Shown here: positions 27,506 to 35,476 of the stretch, one piece after another | Layout: the number at the start of each line of letters is the position of its first letter | Position numbering within the stretch: the stretch's first letter is position 1 | Assembly: GCA_003609755.1 (NCBI GenBank) | Contig: AP017991.1 | Span: 3,645,001 to 3,709,000, forward strand | Length of the DNA: 64,000 nucleotides | DNA from: Planktothrix agardhii NIES-204 | GTDB taxonomy: Bacteria > Cyanobacteriota > Cyanobacteriia > Cyanobacteriales > Microcoleaceae | Reading direction: 5' to 3' | Program-made: the position numbers and the translations under genes | The notes under the pieces: model-generated | Database searches by the model: none | Seen by the model: the letters and a program-made list of their open reading frames with translations, nothing else | What the model was told of the DNA's origin: nothing

Positions 27506-28204
27506 ATGTCAGACTCAAACCCAAAAATTAACCCGTCTGAACGGGGATATCTGACGCTTCTCCTCCCCGTCGCAGTCGTTTTGTTTATCCTCCAGAAAGC
27601 ATTCCCCTTAGCGATTTTAACCGTTGGCGGATGGGGGTCTTGGCGGATGTGGAAATATTATCAACAGCGTCAACAAAATCAGTTGGCGACCTTGGATGAG
27701 GTATTTTATCGGTTAATTCGGGAAAACCAAGGACGAATTACGGCCTTAGATTTGGCCATGCACACCCAACAGTCGGGGACAAAAGTACAGGAATATCTCG
27801 ACCAACGGGCTACCGAATTTGCCGCCCAATATGAAATTACCGATGTGGGCGGGATGATTTACTATTTTCCCACCGCCCAACCGTCTCAGATCGTTGTAGA
27901 CCCTCTCCCGGTTGTTTCTAAACCAGAAAACCCTAATTCCGTGGTTTTATTCCCCGTCAACCCGGCATCTAGTTCTATTTTACCCGAAACCTTGAATCAG
28001 TCGGAACTCGCCCAACGGTTAGGGGTACATCCAACGACCCTCAGCAAGTGGAAAACCAAACCGGAATTTTCAGTCTGGAGTTATCAACGTGACCCCGATG
28101 CTATCTGTTGGAGTTACTCGGCGGAAACGAAACGGTTTTCTTCCCAAAAGTCTCACAAAAAAATTAGCAAAATTAGTGAATTAATGAAGAAAAATAAAGT
28201 TTAG
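27506..28204 (+). CDS. Membrane-anchored winged-helix protein near gas vesicle genes
   Basis: About 232 residues from the ATG at 27506 (MSDSNPKINPSERGYLTLLL); an earlier in-frame start would lie in the IS end. One or two hydrophobic segments follow (LLLPVAVVLFILQKAFPLAI), then a winged-helix-like module (ATLDEVFYRLIRENQGRITA to GGMIYYFPTA). The second half contains a short HTH-like stretch (QSELAQRLGVHPTTLSKWKT). The winged-helix module resembles those in the genes at 5715 and 42621. It is upstream of the gvpV-like gene on the same strand, with a 53-bp gap. Function unknown; a regulatory role is only an inference. Confidence 0.65.
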   Translation: MSDSNPKINPSERGYLTLLLPVAVVLFILQKAFPLAILTVGGWGSWRMWKYYQQRQQNQLATLDEVFYRLIRENQGRITALDLAMHTQQSGTKVQEYLDQRATEFAAQYEITDVGGMIYYFPTAQPSQIVVDPLPVVSKPENPNSVVLFPVNPASSSILPETLNQSELAQRLGVHPTTLSKWKTKPEFSVWSYQRDPDAICWSYSAETKRFSSQKSHKKISKISELMKKNKV

Positions 28205-28257
28205 GACTTATGCAAATTCAATTGTTATAATGATTTCGTAGTTGTACCCAAATTATT

Positions 28258-28584
28258 ATGCGTCCTTTTCGTTCTCAACCCCCTATTTTACCAAAAATTA
28301 GTACCATGCCTCGCCAAAAAACCGAAGCAACCCTCTACCGCAGTTTATATCAATTAGCGGTAGAGAAAAAACGCTTACAAGAGGAGTTAGAAAGTTTAGG
28401 ACAACGTTTTGAAACCGTTACTCAACGTTTACAACAAATTGAAACTCAAATCCAAGGGTTAGAAACTGACGTTAAACAAATTGCCCCACCCAAACCCCCG
28501 GAAACCAAACCAAACCAACCATCGACTCCAACTCCTACTAAAGCTGAACCCGGTTCGGTTTCAACTTTTACTTTAGACTATTAA
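28258..28584 (+). CDS. gvpV: GvpV-like gas vesicle protein
   Basis: A 108-residue protein. The segment ISTMPRQKTEATLYRSLYQL followed by a coiled coil (EKKRLQEELESLGQRFETV) resembles cyanobacterial GvpV as I remember it. The C-terminus is Pro/Thr-rich. It is convergent with gvpG, with a 90-bp gap, and so marks the edge of the gas vesicle cluster. An alternative ATG lies at 28306. GvpV is an accessory protein of cyanobacterial gas vesicle clusters whose exact role is unclear. The call rests on the motif, size and neighbours. Confidence 0.62.
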   Translation: MRPFRSQPPILPKISTMPRQKTEATLYRSLYQLAVEKKRLQEELESLGQRFETVTQRLQQIETQIQGLETDVKQIAPPKPPETKPNQPSTPTPTKAEPGSVSTFTLDY

Positions 28585-28674
28585 TTGGACGGAAGAATAG
28601 AAAAAAAATTGATAATTGAGGGAAACACGAAGACACGAAGGAGGAGAGGAGAGGAGAGTTTTGATTTAATTAGC

Positions 28675-28932
28675 TTAATCTATTTCATCATTTTCTTGGT
28701 TTGCTTCATCTTCTAATGCTTGAATTTGTAGTAATAATTCCTCTTCTTGAACTTCAAAATCTTCTTCTGGAATATCCCCCATATCAAAAGCCAACTGGAG
28801 CGCCAATAACCGCTTTCCTAAGTTTTCTTTGTCATCAAGTTCGGCTTCCGCCCGTTCTAGGAGTTGTTCACCAATCCAGATTACACCCTCAAAGGGTGCT
28901 GTGATCGGAGATAGCAATAATCGTAATATCAT
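28675..28932 (-). CDS. gvpG: Gas vesicle protein GvpG
   Basis: An 85-residue acidic protein. MILRLLLSPITAPFEGVIWI is the conserved GvpG N-terminus, and the rest is a charged helix rich in Glu. GvpG is needed for gas vesicle assembly, probably as a chaperone-like helper with GvpF/L. It is the last gene of the minus-strand series, 11 bases after gvpF. The 5' boundary of the 2.02-kb duplicated unit (28921) lies within its first four codons, so only this copy of gvpG is complete. Confidence 0.9.
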   Translation of the reverse strand: MILRLLLSPITAPFEGVIWIGEQLLERAEAELDDKENLGKRLLALQLAFDMGDIPEEDFEVQEEELLLQIQALEDEANQENDEID

Positions 28933-28943
28933 AACGCCTCGGA

Positions 28944-29681
28944 TTAGGGGTTGAGTTGGGCAAAATTAAACGGGGCTGTAAAGTTATTATAGCGAATTCG
29001 GAGGCGGTTATTAAAATGGTGATCCAGTTCTTCTATTTTATCCCCAAATTGGGGTTCTATATCCCAAGGAATTAAATAGGCAGCGTTATAAATCATGGCA
29101 CTGGTTAAGTTATCATTTTCGACAATTTCTTGTGCTAGGGGGTTTAATATCTGTTGAAATTTATCGATAATTCCCTGTTGACGATCTTGCATCGCCCGTT
29201 CAATTTCTTGACCGATACCGATAATTTCATCCATACTCAGACGTTTACCTTCTAAGCTATCGCGTTTTTCCCTTAATTCCTGATTTTCTGTCATTAACAG
29301 GTTTAATTCTTCGGTTTCTTCCCAAAATATTTTTACCCCTACTTCCTGTTTTCCTTCTAATTTATGAAACAATTCTTTTAACCGATCTTGATAGGGAATA
29401 ATTAATTGTGCTTTGACATGATCCCAATCTTTTACAATTAATCCAAATTGCAAGGGTAAAACGCTTCGATAGCCATGTTGCATCACTTTTTCTAATACGT
29501 CTTCATGGCCTAATAGGTTGCGCCGACTGGCTAAATAACGTTCCTGTTGAGTCTCGGAATATAAAAAGCTAAACTCATCAACGGGATGGGTTTGTATCGG
29601 TTGTTTATCTAACCCATGCAAGGCTAAAGGTCGGACTCGGTTAGTCGGTAAAATCCCATATAAATATAAACCATTTCCCAT
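28944..29681 (-). CDS. gvpF: Gas vesicle protein GvpF/GvpL, copy 1
   Basis: About 245 residues from the ATG at 29681-29679 (MGNGLYLYGILPTNRVRPLA); an in-frame start 54 bases upstream gives an untypical leader. The N-terminal ferredoxin-like domain and the acidic helical middle fit the GvpF/GvpL family, whose members bind GvpA and help nucleate the vesicle. Near the end is the conserved-looking LIPWDIEPQFGDKIEELDHH. Copy 2 at 30964 differs at only a few residues (for example NLLM/DLLM, GKQEVG/GKREVG) and at the last two residues, which lie at the diverged edge of the duplicated unit. Confidence 0.9.
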   Translation of the reverse strand: MGNGLYLYGILPTNRVRPLALHGLDKQPIQTHPVDEFSFLYSETQQERYLASRRNLLGHEDVLEKVMQHGYRSVLPLQFGLIVKDWDHVKAQLIIPYQDRLKELFHKLEGKQEVGVKIFWEETEELNLLMTENQELREKRDSLEGKRLSMDEIIGIGQEIERAMQDRQQGIIDKFQQILNPLAQEIVENDNLTSAMIYNAAYLIPWDIEPQFGDKIEELDHHFNNRLRIRYNNFTAPFNFAQLNP

Positions 29682-29768
29682 AATTGAACCCCCATTAATT
29701 AAACCCTTGGACTGTGTAAGTGATCGCACCAACACCTATTATAAACCTTAATGTCAAACTCTCTAATA

Positions 29769-29934
29769 TATAGCAATCCTATTTGAGTTGTGTTTAAAAT
29801 CCCTGATCAAAAGGGAACACCGGAACAGCCCCCCCAAACCCCCCGTGGGGGCTAGGGGGGGAGGGATCTGGGGTAATACTTCTGGCCGTTTCATATCAGT
29901 ATTGAAATGTTACAACCTATTTAGGATTGCTATA
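29769..29934. mobile_element. MITE-like element between gvpK and gvpF, copy 1
   Basis: It is 166 bp with terminal inverted repeats TATAGCAATCCTA at the left and its complement AGGATTGCTATA at the right, without coding capacity. Inside is a C-run/G-run palindrome shared with other intergenic repeats in the window. TA-bordered ends suggest a Tc1/IS630-type parent, which is an inference. Confidence 0.72.
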
Positions 29935-29955
29935 GCAGAGGAAATGATACAAGAG

Positions 29956-30417
29956 TTAGAGAGGTTTGGAGGTTAGGACTAATCTTAGTTTTGCATGAAT
30001 TAAGTTGAGTTGTGCTAACCCTAAATCTACACTTCCCTCGACCACAATTCCCGTATTCATTAACCGATCTAATAATTCTAAAATCGAAGGATTTTGGGTA
30101 TTTTCCCCTGGATAATAGCTTCCTGATTTGGGTAATAATGTGCCAAATTCCGATAATTCAATATTCAAGTCTGTCGGGTCTATTTCAAAGATTTCGCACA
30201 GTTTTAATACCTGAATTTCTAATTGTTGTAAACTCTGTGCCGCCCGATCTAATTCTTCTTCACTGAGTGTATTTCCTTCCATCCGTCGAATGACTTGGGC
30301 TTCCATTAACTGTCGAATTAGTTCCACCAATGTCAACACCAATGGCGCTAAACCCGCATCTTTTCGAGAAGATTTCGGCGTAATAATGGTTTCTATCGAA
30401 GGTTCAGAAGATGACAT
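29956..30417 (-). CDS. gvpK: Gas vesicle protein GvpK, copy 1
   Basis: A 153-residue protein. GLAPLVLTLVELIRQLMEAQ and RRMEGNTLSEEELDRAAQSL are typical GvpK segments. The C-terminal part (IVVEGSVDLGLAQLNLIHAK) is also conserved. GvpK is required for gas vesicle formation in several bacteria, and its biochemical role is not settled. The protein is identical to copy 2 at 31975. The MITE-like element separates it from gvpF downstream. Confidence 0.92.
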   Translation of the reverse strand: MSSSEPSIETIITPKSSRKDAGLAPLVLTLVELIRQLMEAQVIRRMEGNTLSEEELDRAAQSLQQLEIQVLKLCEIFEIDPTDLNIELSEFGTLLPKSGSYYPGENTQNPSILELLDRLMNTGIVVEGSVDLGLAQLNLIHAKLRLVLTSKPL

Positions 30418-30484
30418 TTGTTTAAAATGCTATGGTTGTAATATTTTATCGTAGGGGTTTGATCTCCAAACCCTCTTTGCTTCT

Positions 30485-30952
30485 CTATCTGGGTCTACCT
30501 AATGTTGTAATATAAAGCACGGCTTCATCCGTAGGAATACCCAATACTTCATTCACCTGATCATCAAAAAATCCCCCAATTCCACTAACTCCTAAACGCA
30601 GATAAACAGAACCTAAATTCAAGCGTTGTCCGAGATGACCTGCATCTAAATGTAAATAGCGGTAAACCCGATCTCCATAATTGGCGATCGCTTTTTTCAA
30701 ATCCGCCGTATGAAATAATACCGCCCCTGCATCCCGTCCTAAATCCTGTTGTAAACACAAATAGTACAACTCCTTACGAAAATTCTTAAAGCGAATTTGC
30801 CTTAATTCTTGGGCTTTGGGAGCATAATAATAACACCCATCCTCTAAACCAGAGACTCCAGAAACCGCAATAAACGTTTCAATTAAACTCAAATCAAAAT
30901 AATCTGGAGAACCATCTAATCCTTGATGAATATAATGGTATCGTAATACCAT
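30485..30952 (-). pseudogene. SagB C-terminal fragment fused to gvpG start
   Basis: 155 codons. The first four (MVLR) come from the 5' end of a duplicated gvpG; from YHYIHQGLDGSPDY on, the sequence equals the C-terminal ~151 residues of the SagB protein at 32504. The fusion is in frame and keeps the gvpG start codon, so a half-sized nitroreductase domain could be translated. It lies between gvpF copy 2 and gvpK copy 1 and is a by-product of the tandem duplication. Confidence 0.88.
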
Positions 30953-30963
30953 AACACACCTGA

Positions 30964-31701
30964 TTAAGATCTGAGTTGGGCAAAATTAAACGGGGCTGTA
31001 AAGTTATTATAGCGAATTCGGAGGCGGTTATTAAAATGGTGATCCAGTTCTTCTATTTTATCCCCAAATTGGGGTTCTATATCCCAAGGAATTAAATAGG
31101 CAGCGTTATAAATCATGGCACTGGTTAAGTTATCATTTTCGACAATTTCTTGTGCTAGGGGGTTTAATATCTGTTGAAATTTATCGATAATTCCCTGTTG
31201 ACGATCTTGCATCGCCCGTTCAATTTCTTGACCGATACCGATAATTTCATCCATACTCAGACGTTTACCTTCTAAGCTATCGCGTTTTTCCCTTAATTCC
31301 TGATTTTCTGTCATTAACAGGTCTAATTCTTCGGTTTCTTCCCAAAATATTTTTACCCCTACTTCCCGTTTTCCTTCTAATTTATGAAACAATTCTTTTA
31401 ACCGATCTTGATAGGGAATAATTAATTGTGCTTTGACATGATCCCAATCTTTTACAATTAATCCAAATTGCAAGGGTAAAACGCTTCGATAGCCATGTTG
31501 CATCACTTTTTCTAATACGTCTTCATGGCCTAATAGGTTGCGCCGACTGGCTAAATAACGTTCCTGTTGAGTCTCGGAATATAAAAAGCTAAACTCATCA
31601 ACGGGATGGGTTTGTATCGGTTGTTTATCTAACCCATGCAAGGCTAAAGGTCGGACTCGGTTAGTCGGTAAAATCCCATATAAATATAAACCATTTCCCA
31701 T
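30964..31701 (-). CDS. gvpF: Gas vesicle protein GvpF/GvpL, copy 2
   Basis: About 245 residues from the ATG at 31701-31699. It is nearly identical to copy 1 and carries the same features: ferredoxin-like N-terminus, acidic helical middle and conserved C-terminus (ending FAQLRS instead of FAQLNP). It precedes the SagB/gvpG fusion by 11 bases. Both copies are intact, so the dose of GvpF/L and GvpK may be raised. Confidence 0.9.
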   Translation of the reverse strand: MGNGLYLYGILPTNRVRPLALHGLDKQPIQTHPVDEFSFLYSETQQERYLASRRNLLGHEDVLEKVMQHGYRSVLPLQFGLIVKDWDHVKAQLIIPYQDRLKELFHKLEGKREVGVKIFWEETEELDLLMTENQELREKRDSLEGKRLSMDEIIGIGQEIERAMQDRQQGIIDKFQQILNPLAQEIVENDNLTSAMIYNAAYLIPWDIEPQFGDKIEELDHHFNNRLRIRYNNFTAPFNFAQLRS

Positions 31702-31788
31702 AATTGAACCCCCATTAATTAAACCCTTGGGCTGTGTAAGTGATCGCACCAACACCTATTATAAACCTTAATGTCAAACTCTCTAATA

Positions 31789-31953
31789 TATAGCAATCCT
31801 ATTTGAGTTGTGTTTAAAATCCCTGATCAAAAGGGAACACCGGAACAGCCCCCCCAAACCCCCGTGGGGACTAGGGGGGGAGGGATCTGGGGTAATACTT
31901 CTGGCCGTTTCATATCAGTATTGAAATGTTACAACCTATTTAGGATTGCTATA
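31789..31953. mobile_element. MITE-like element between gvpK and gvpF, copy 2
   Basis: Same element as at 29769, one base shorter in its C/G run. It was present before the 2.02-kb duplication, since both units carry it at the same place. Confidence 0.72.
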
Positions 31954-31974
31954 GCAGAGGAAATGATACAAGAG

Positions 31975-32436
31975 TTAGAGAGGTTTGGAGGTTAGGACTA
32001 ATCTTAGTTTTGCATGAATTAAGTTGAGTTGTGCTAACCCTAAATCTACACTTCCCTCGACCACAATTCCCGTATTCATTAACCGATCTAATAATTCTAA
32101 AATCGAAGGATTTTGGGTATTTTCCCCTGGATAATAGCTTCCTGATTTGGGTAATAATGTGCCAAATTCCGATAATTCAATATTCAAGTCTGTCGGGTCT
32201 ATTTCAAAGATTTCGCACAGTTTTAATACCTGAATTTCTAATTGTTGTAAACTCTGTGCCGCCCGATCTAATTCTTCTTCACTGAGTGTATTTCCTTCCA
32301 TCCGTCGAATGACTTGGGCTTCCATTAACTGTCGAATTAGTTCCACCAATGTCAACACCAATGGCGCTAAACCCGCATCTTTTCGAGAAGATTTCGGCGT
32401 AATAATGGTTTCTATCGAAGGTTCAGAAGATGACAT
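31975..32436 (-). CDS. gvpK: Gas vesicle protein GvpK, copy 2
   Basis: 153 residues, identical in protein sequence to copy 1. It follows the SagB gene by 67 bases on the same strand and so belongs to the ancestral order SagB-gvpK-gvpF-gvpG. The structural genes gvpA and gvpC are not in the window. Confidence 0.92.
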   Translation of the reverse strand: MSSSEPSIETIITPKSSRKDAGLAPLVLTLVELIRQLMEAQVIRRMEGNTLSEEELDRAAQSLQQLEIQVLKLCEIFEIDPTDLNIELSEFGTLLPKSGSYYPGENTQNPSILELLDRLMNTGIVVEGSVDLGLAQLNLIHAKLRLVLTSKPL

Positions 32437-32503
32437 TTGTTTAAAATGCTATGGTTGTAATATTTTATCGTAGGGGTTTGATCTCCAAACCCTCTTTGCT
32501 TCT

Positions 32504-34036
32504 CTATCTGGGTCTACCTAATGTTGTAATATAAAGCACGGCTTCATCCGTAGGAATACCCAATACTTCATTCACCTGATCATCAAAAAATCCCCCAATT
32601 CCACTAACTCCTAAACGCAGATAAACAGAACCTAAATTCAAGCGTTGTCCGAGATGACCTGCATCTAAATGTAAATAGCGGTAAACCCGATCTCCATAAT
32701 TGGCGATCGCTTTTTTCAAATCCGCCGTATGAAATAATACCGCCCCTGCATCCCGTCCTAAATCCTGTTGTAAACACAAATAGTACAACTCCTTACGAAA
32801 ATTCTTAAAGCGAATTTGCCTTAATTCTTGGGCTTTGGGAGCATAATAATAACACCCATCCTCTAAACCAGAGACTCCAGAAACCGCAATAAACGTTTCA
32901 ATTAAACTCAAATCAAAATAATCTGGAGAACCATCTAATCCTTGATGAATATAATGGTAAGGTTGATAGGTAAAATCTAAAAGGGCTAGAAGTTCATTTA
33001 ACATTAATTCTGCCCCAGTGTAACCTCTTGTAGACCTCCGTTTTAAAATAGTTTTTTCTAAACCTGATAAATTTTTACCCCAATCAATTGAACTTGTCAC
33101 CGTTGAAATTTTTGTGCAAAACGGAAAATTATATTTATCTTCTAATATTCCGTCAGTTTCTAGGAGTTTCCAACCTTGACTTCCCGAAGAATCTGTTTCT
33201 AACTTAGTAGATTTATGTAAATAAGCCAGCAGTTTTCCATCGGGAATATTAGGGTAATCTATATGAGTTTCCGAGGGTAAAGCTGTTCTTGAAATCGGTA
33301 AATTTTCATTGATTTCTAATAAATCTGCTAAGGCTAAAACCGCGATCGCTCCTTCAGCATCCGTATCCAAATATAACAATTGATTCAGAATATCATCCCC
33401 AAATCCTCCGATTAAATGGGGTCGATAATCATTCATCGCCGCCATTAATTCAATATTACCTAATAAATGACCCGTATCTAAACAAATTCGCCGATAAGCT
33501 CGATCTTGATAGCGCCAAGAAGAACGGAAAAAAACCGCCGTTGTTATCAATGCTAAATGGGTATTTTCTAATGCTGGATGCCAAAAACAAGCATTTCGTA
33601 AATCAGGCCAAACTTGATTTTCCCAAAATTGAACTAAAGCATGGGTTTGGGCTTGGTAATGATATAAACCCGGCGATAAAATTGCCGTCCCCCTGGAAAT
33701 CAAATAAATTTCCGCAGGATACAAACCACCCGCCGAAGGTGCCGCCCTCAGATAATGGACTCCCGCCACCGTGGGGAGTTTTGCCGTTAAACCATAACTA
33801 TGCAGCAACAAATGGGATAAACGCTGCCAAAGTCGGATTTTAGGATCACTAGATACGGCTTCGTCTGTGTCCCGCAGGTAGGGTTTAAGATCAAAGACTG
33901 TACCGATTTTATACTCTTTGAAGGGAATGGGCTGTTTTTCCCAGTCCAAGGTCTGACCTTTTAACCCTAGGGTTTCAGGGTCATATTTCGTGCGTTCATG
34001 GTAGTGTTGGGCAATGGATTTCGGAGATTCTGACAT
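32504..34036 (-). CDS. SagB-type dehydrogenase (tandem nitroreductase domains)
   Basis: A 510-residue protein with two nitroreductase-fold halves. The first contains YLRAAPSAGGLYPAEIYLIS (about residues 110-130) and RICLDTGHLLGNIELMA; the second begins with ILKRRSTRGYTGAELMLNEL and includes DAGHLGQRLNLGSVYLRLGV. The PSAGGLYP and RRSTR motifs are FMN-site features of the SagB/ThcOx group. Members oxidise azolines in peptide natural products or have unknown substrates; no cyclodehydratase or precursor peptide is visible here. It heads the minus-strand gas vesicle genes, which suggests co-expression. Its last third was duplicated at 30485. Confidence 0.88.
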   Translation of the reverse strand: MSESPKSIAQHYHERTKYDPETLGLKGQTLDWEKQPIPFKEYKIGTVFDLKPYLRDTDEAVSSDPKIRLWQRLSHLLLHSYGLTAKLPTVAGVHYLRAAPSAGGLYPAEIYLISRGTAILSPGLYHYQAQTHALVQFWENQVWPDLRNACFWHPALENTHLALITTAVFFRSSWRYQDRAYRRICLDTGHLLGNIELMAAMNDYRPHLIGGFGDDILNQLLYLDTDAEGAIAVLALADLLEINENLPISRTALPSETHIDYPNIPDGKLLAYLHKSTKLETDSSGSQGWKLLETDGILEDKYNFPFCTKISTVTSSIDWGKNLSGLEKTILKRRSTRGYTGAELMLNELLALLDFTYQPYHYIHQGLDGSPDYFDLSLIETFIAVSGVSGLEDGCYYYAPKAQELRQIRFKNFRKELYYLCLQQDLGRDAGAVLFHTADLKKAIANYGDRVYRYLHLDAGHLGQRLNLGSVYLRLGVSGIGGFFDDQVNEVLGIPTDEAVLYITTLGRPR

Positions 34037-34339
34037 AAGATTAACCTGATGCAGAAGAATAACGCTTTTCTTTAGTGTAGACTTTTCTTTTCAGTTTCTT
34101 CCTATTTTCTGAAATTGATTTCTACTTTTGGGAATATTTGGGTGATTGACTCAACCCAACATTTTGAAACAGATCTCGCTACACCAGATCAAAAGGACAA
34201 AGCCACAGTGATCACAAAAATCAATCACTGTGCTAGTCTTTTTCCATCCCACAAAGCTAATGTCTATCATCAGTTACATCATTGACGTTTGCCATCGCCA
34301 TCTCTCCCAAATGGTTATTGTTAATACAAATTTCTCTGA
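34037..34339. other. Gap between manC and the SagB gene with one inverted repeat
   Basis: No gene. CACAGTGAT at 34204-34212 and ATCACTGTG at 34224-34232 form a hairpin that could end the manC transcript (minus strand). The rest is AT-rich and should contain the promoter of the SagB-gvp series; no boxes were assigned. Confidence 0.5.
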
Positions 34340-35389
34340 TTACAAGAGTTCCTGAAATTCTGGATCATCTCCTAGGGTTTTTAACACCTGTTTAATATCT
34401 TGAGTTCGATCTTTTTTAGCAATAAGGGTGACATTTCCATCCCGCACAATCACTAAATCCTCAATCCCTAAAGTTACAACCACATCTTCATCACTGGAAC
34501 TAAATAAAATTGTGCCTTTCGTATCTAAACCAATATGTTTAACCAATTCTACGTTAGGTTTATCTCCCCCTAATAATCGTTCTAACCCATTCCAATCCCC
34601 TAAATCATCCCAGCCAAATTCAACGGGTAAAACACAGGCTTTCTGGGTTTTTTCCATTAAGGCGTAATCAATACTAATTTTTTTCAACTCAGGATAAGCG
34701 TCTTTTCCTTTCAATTCTAAGGCGCTAACTAACTCAGGAAGATATGTTTTTAATTCTGCTAAAACCACTCCGACACGAAACACAAAAATCCCACCATTCC
34801 AACTAAATCTCCCGGTTTCTAAGAAATTTTCTGCCGTTTCTCGATTAGGTTTTTCAGTAAAACGAGCCACTTTATAGGTAGGAAATCCATCAAAGATTCC
34901 AATTTCTTCCCCCTGTTCAATATAACCATATCCAGTGGAAGGATATGTGGGTTTTACCCCCAAAGTAACAATCACATCTTGGGTTTTTGCTAATACCTCC
35001 GCCGCCTTTAAAGTTTGGCGAAATTTCTCCGGTTCCGCAATCCAATGATCCGCCGGAAAAAACCCAATTACTGCTTCTTCCCCGTAACGTTTTGCTACTT
35101 CTAAAGTTGTCCAGGTTAGGGCAGCGGCGGTGTCTCGTCCTTCGGGTTCTGCTAAAATATTCGGGTGGGGTAATTGGGGTAATTGAGTTTGAACTCCCGA
35201 CTCCAATAAAGCAGAAGTTACGACCCATAAACCCTCCCAACTTTCGGTTAAAGGTAATAACCGTTCGGCGGTAGCTTGCAATAAACTAATCCCACTACCA
35301 TCTAAACTCAAAAATTGTTTGGGTCGATGTTTCCGACTTAGGGGCCAAAACCGTTCACCTTTTCCGCCAGCCAAAATCACAGGAATCAT
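34340..35389 (-). CDS. manC: Mannose-1-phosphate guanylyltransferase
   Basis: A 349-residue nucleotidyltransferase that makes GDP-mannose from GTP and mannose 1-phosphate for polysaccharide synthesis. The N-terminal MIPVILAGGKGERFWPLSRK is the classical pyrophosphorylase motif, followed by PKQFLSL and FFPADHWI. The C-terminal isomerase domain of bifunctional enzymes is absent; length fits the single-function short form. Neighbouring genes are not polysaccharide genes; a glycosyltransferase lies far away at 58189. Confidence 0.92.
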   Translation of the reverse strand: MIPVILAGGKGERFWPLSRKHRPKQFLSLDGSGISLLQATAERLLPLTESWEGLWVVTSALLESGVQTQLPQLPHPNILAEPEGRDTAAALTWTTLEVAKRYGEEAVIGFFPADHWIAEPEKFRQTLKAAEVLAKTQDVIVTLGVKPTYPSTGYGYIEQGEEIGIFDGFPTYKVARFTEKPNRETAENFLETGRFSWNGGIFVFRVGVVLAELKTYLPELVSALELKGKDAYPELKKISIDYALMEKTQKACVLPVEFGWDDLGDWNGLERLLGGDKPNVELVKHIGLDTKGTILFSSSDEDVVVTLGIEDLVIVRDGNVTLIAKKDRTQDIKQVLKTLGDDPEFQELL

Positions 35390-35476
35390 ACTTAAAATTT
35401 AATTTTTTTCCTCATAATTTATTCTAAATAATTAACAAGAAAACGTCAATAGTTGAGAGCAAAAAATCAACAATTA

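Larger units (their letters stand above)
28921..32959. repeat. 2.02-kb tandem segmental duplication
   Basis: Unit 1 is 28921-30940 and unit 2 is 30941-32959, directly abutting. Each carries the gvpG start, gvpF, a MITE-like insert, gvpK and the C-terminal third of the SagB gene. Unit 2 lacks one base of a C/G run in the MITE. The outer junctions are intact gvpG on the left and intact SagB on the right, so the event is a simple tandem duplication. Confidence 0.93.

Noticed and set aside
29788-29976. 62-residue open frame between gvpK and gvpF
   Set aside because: It lies inside the MITE-like element and its C/G-run palindrome; the second copy is frameshifted, with no coding signal.
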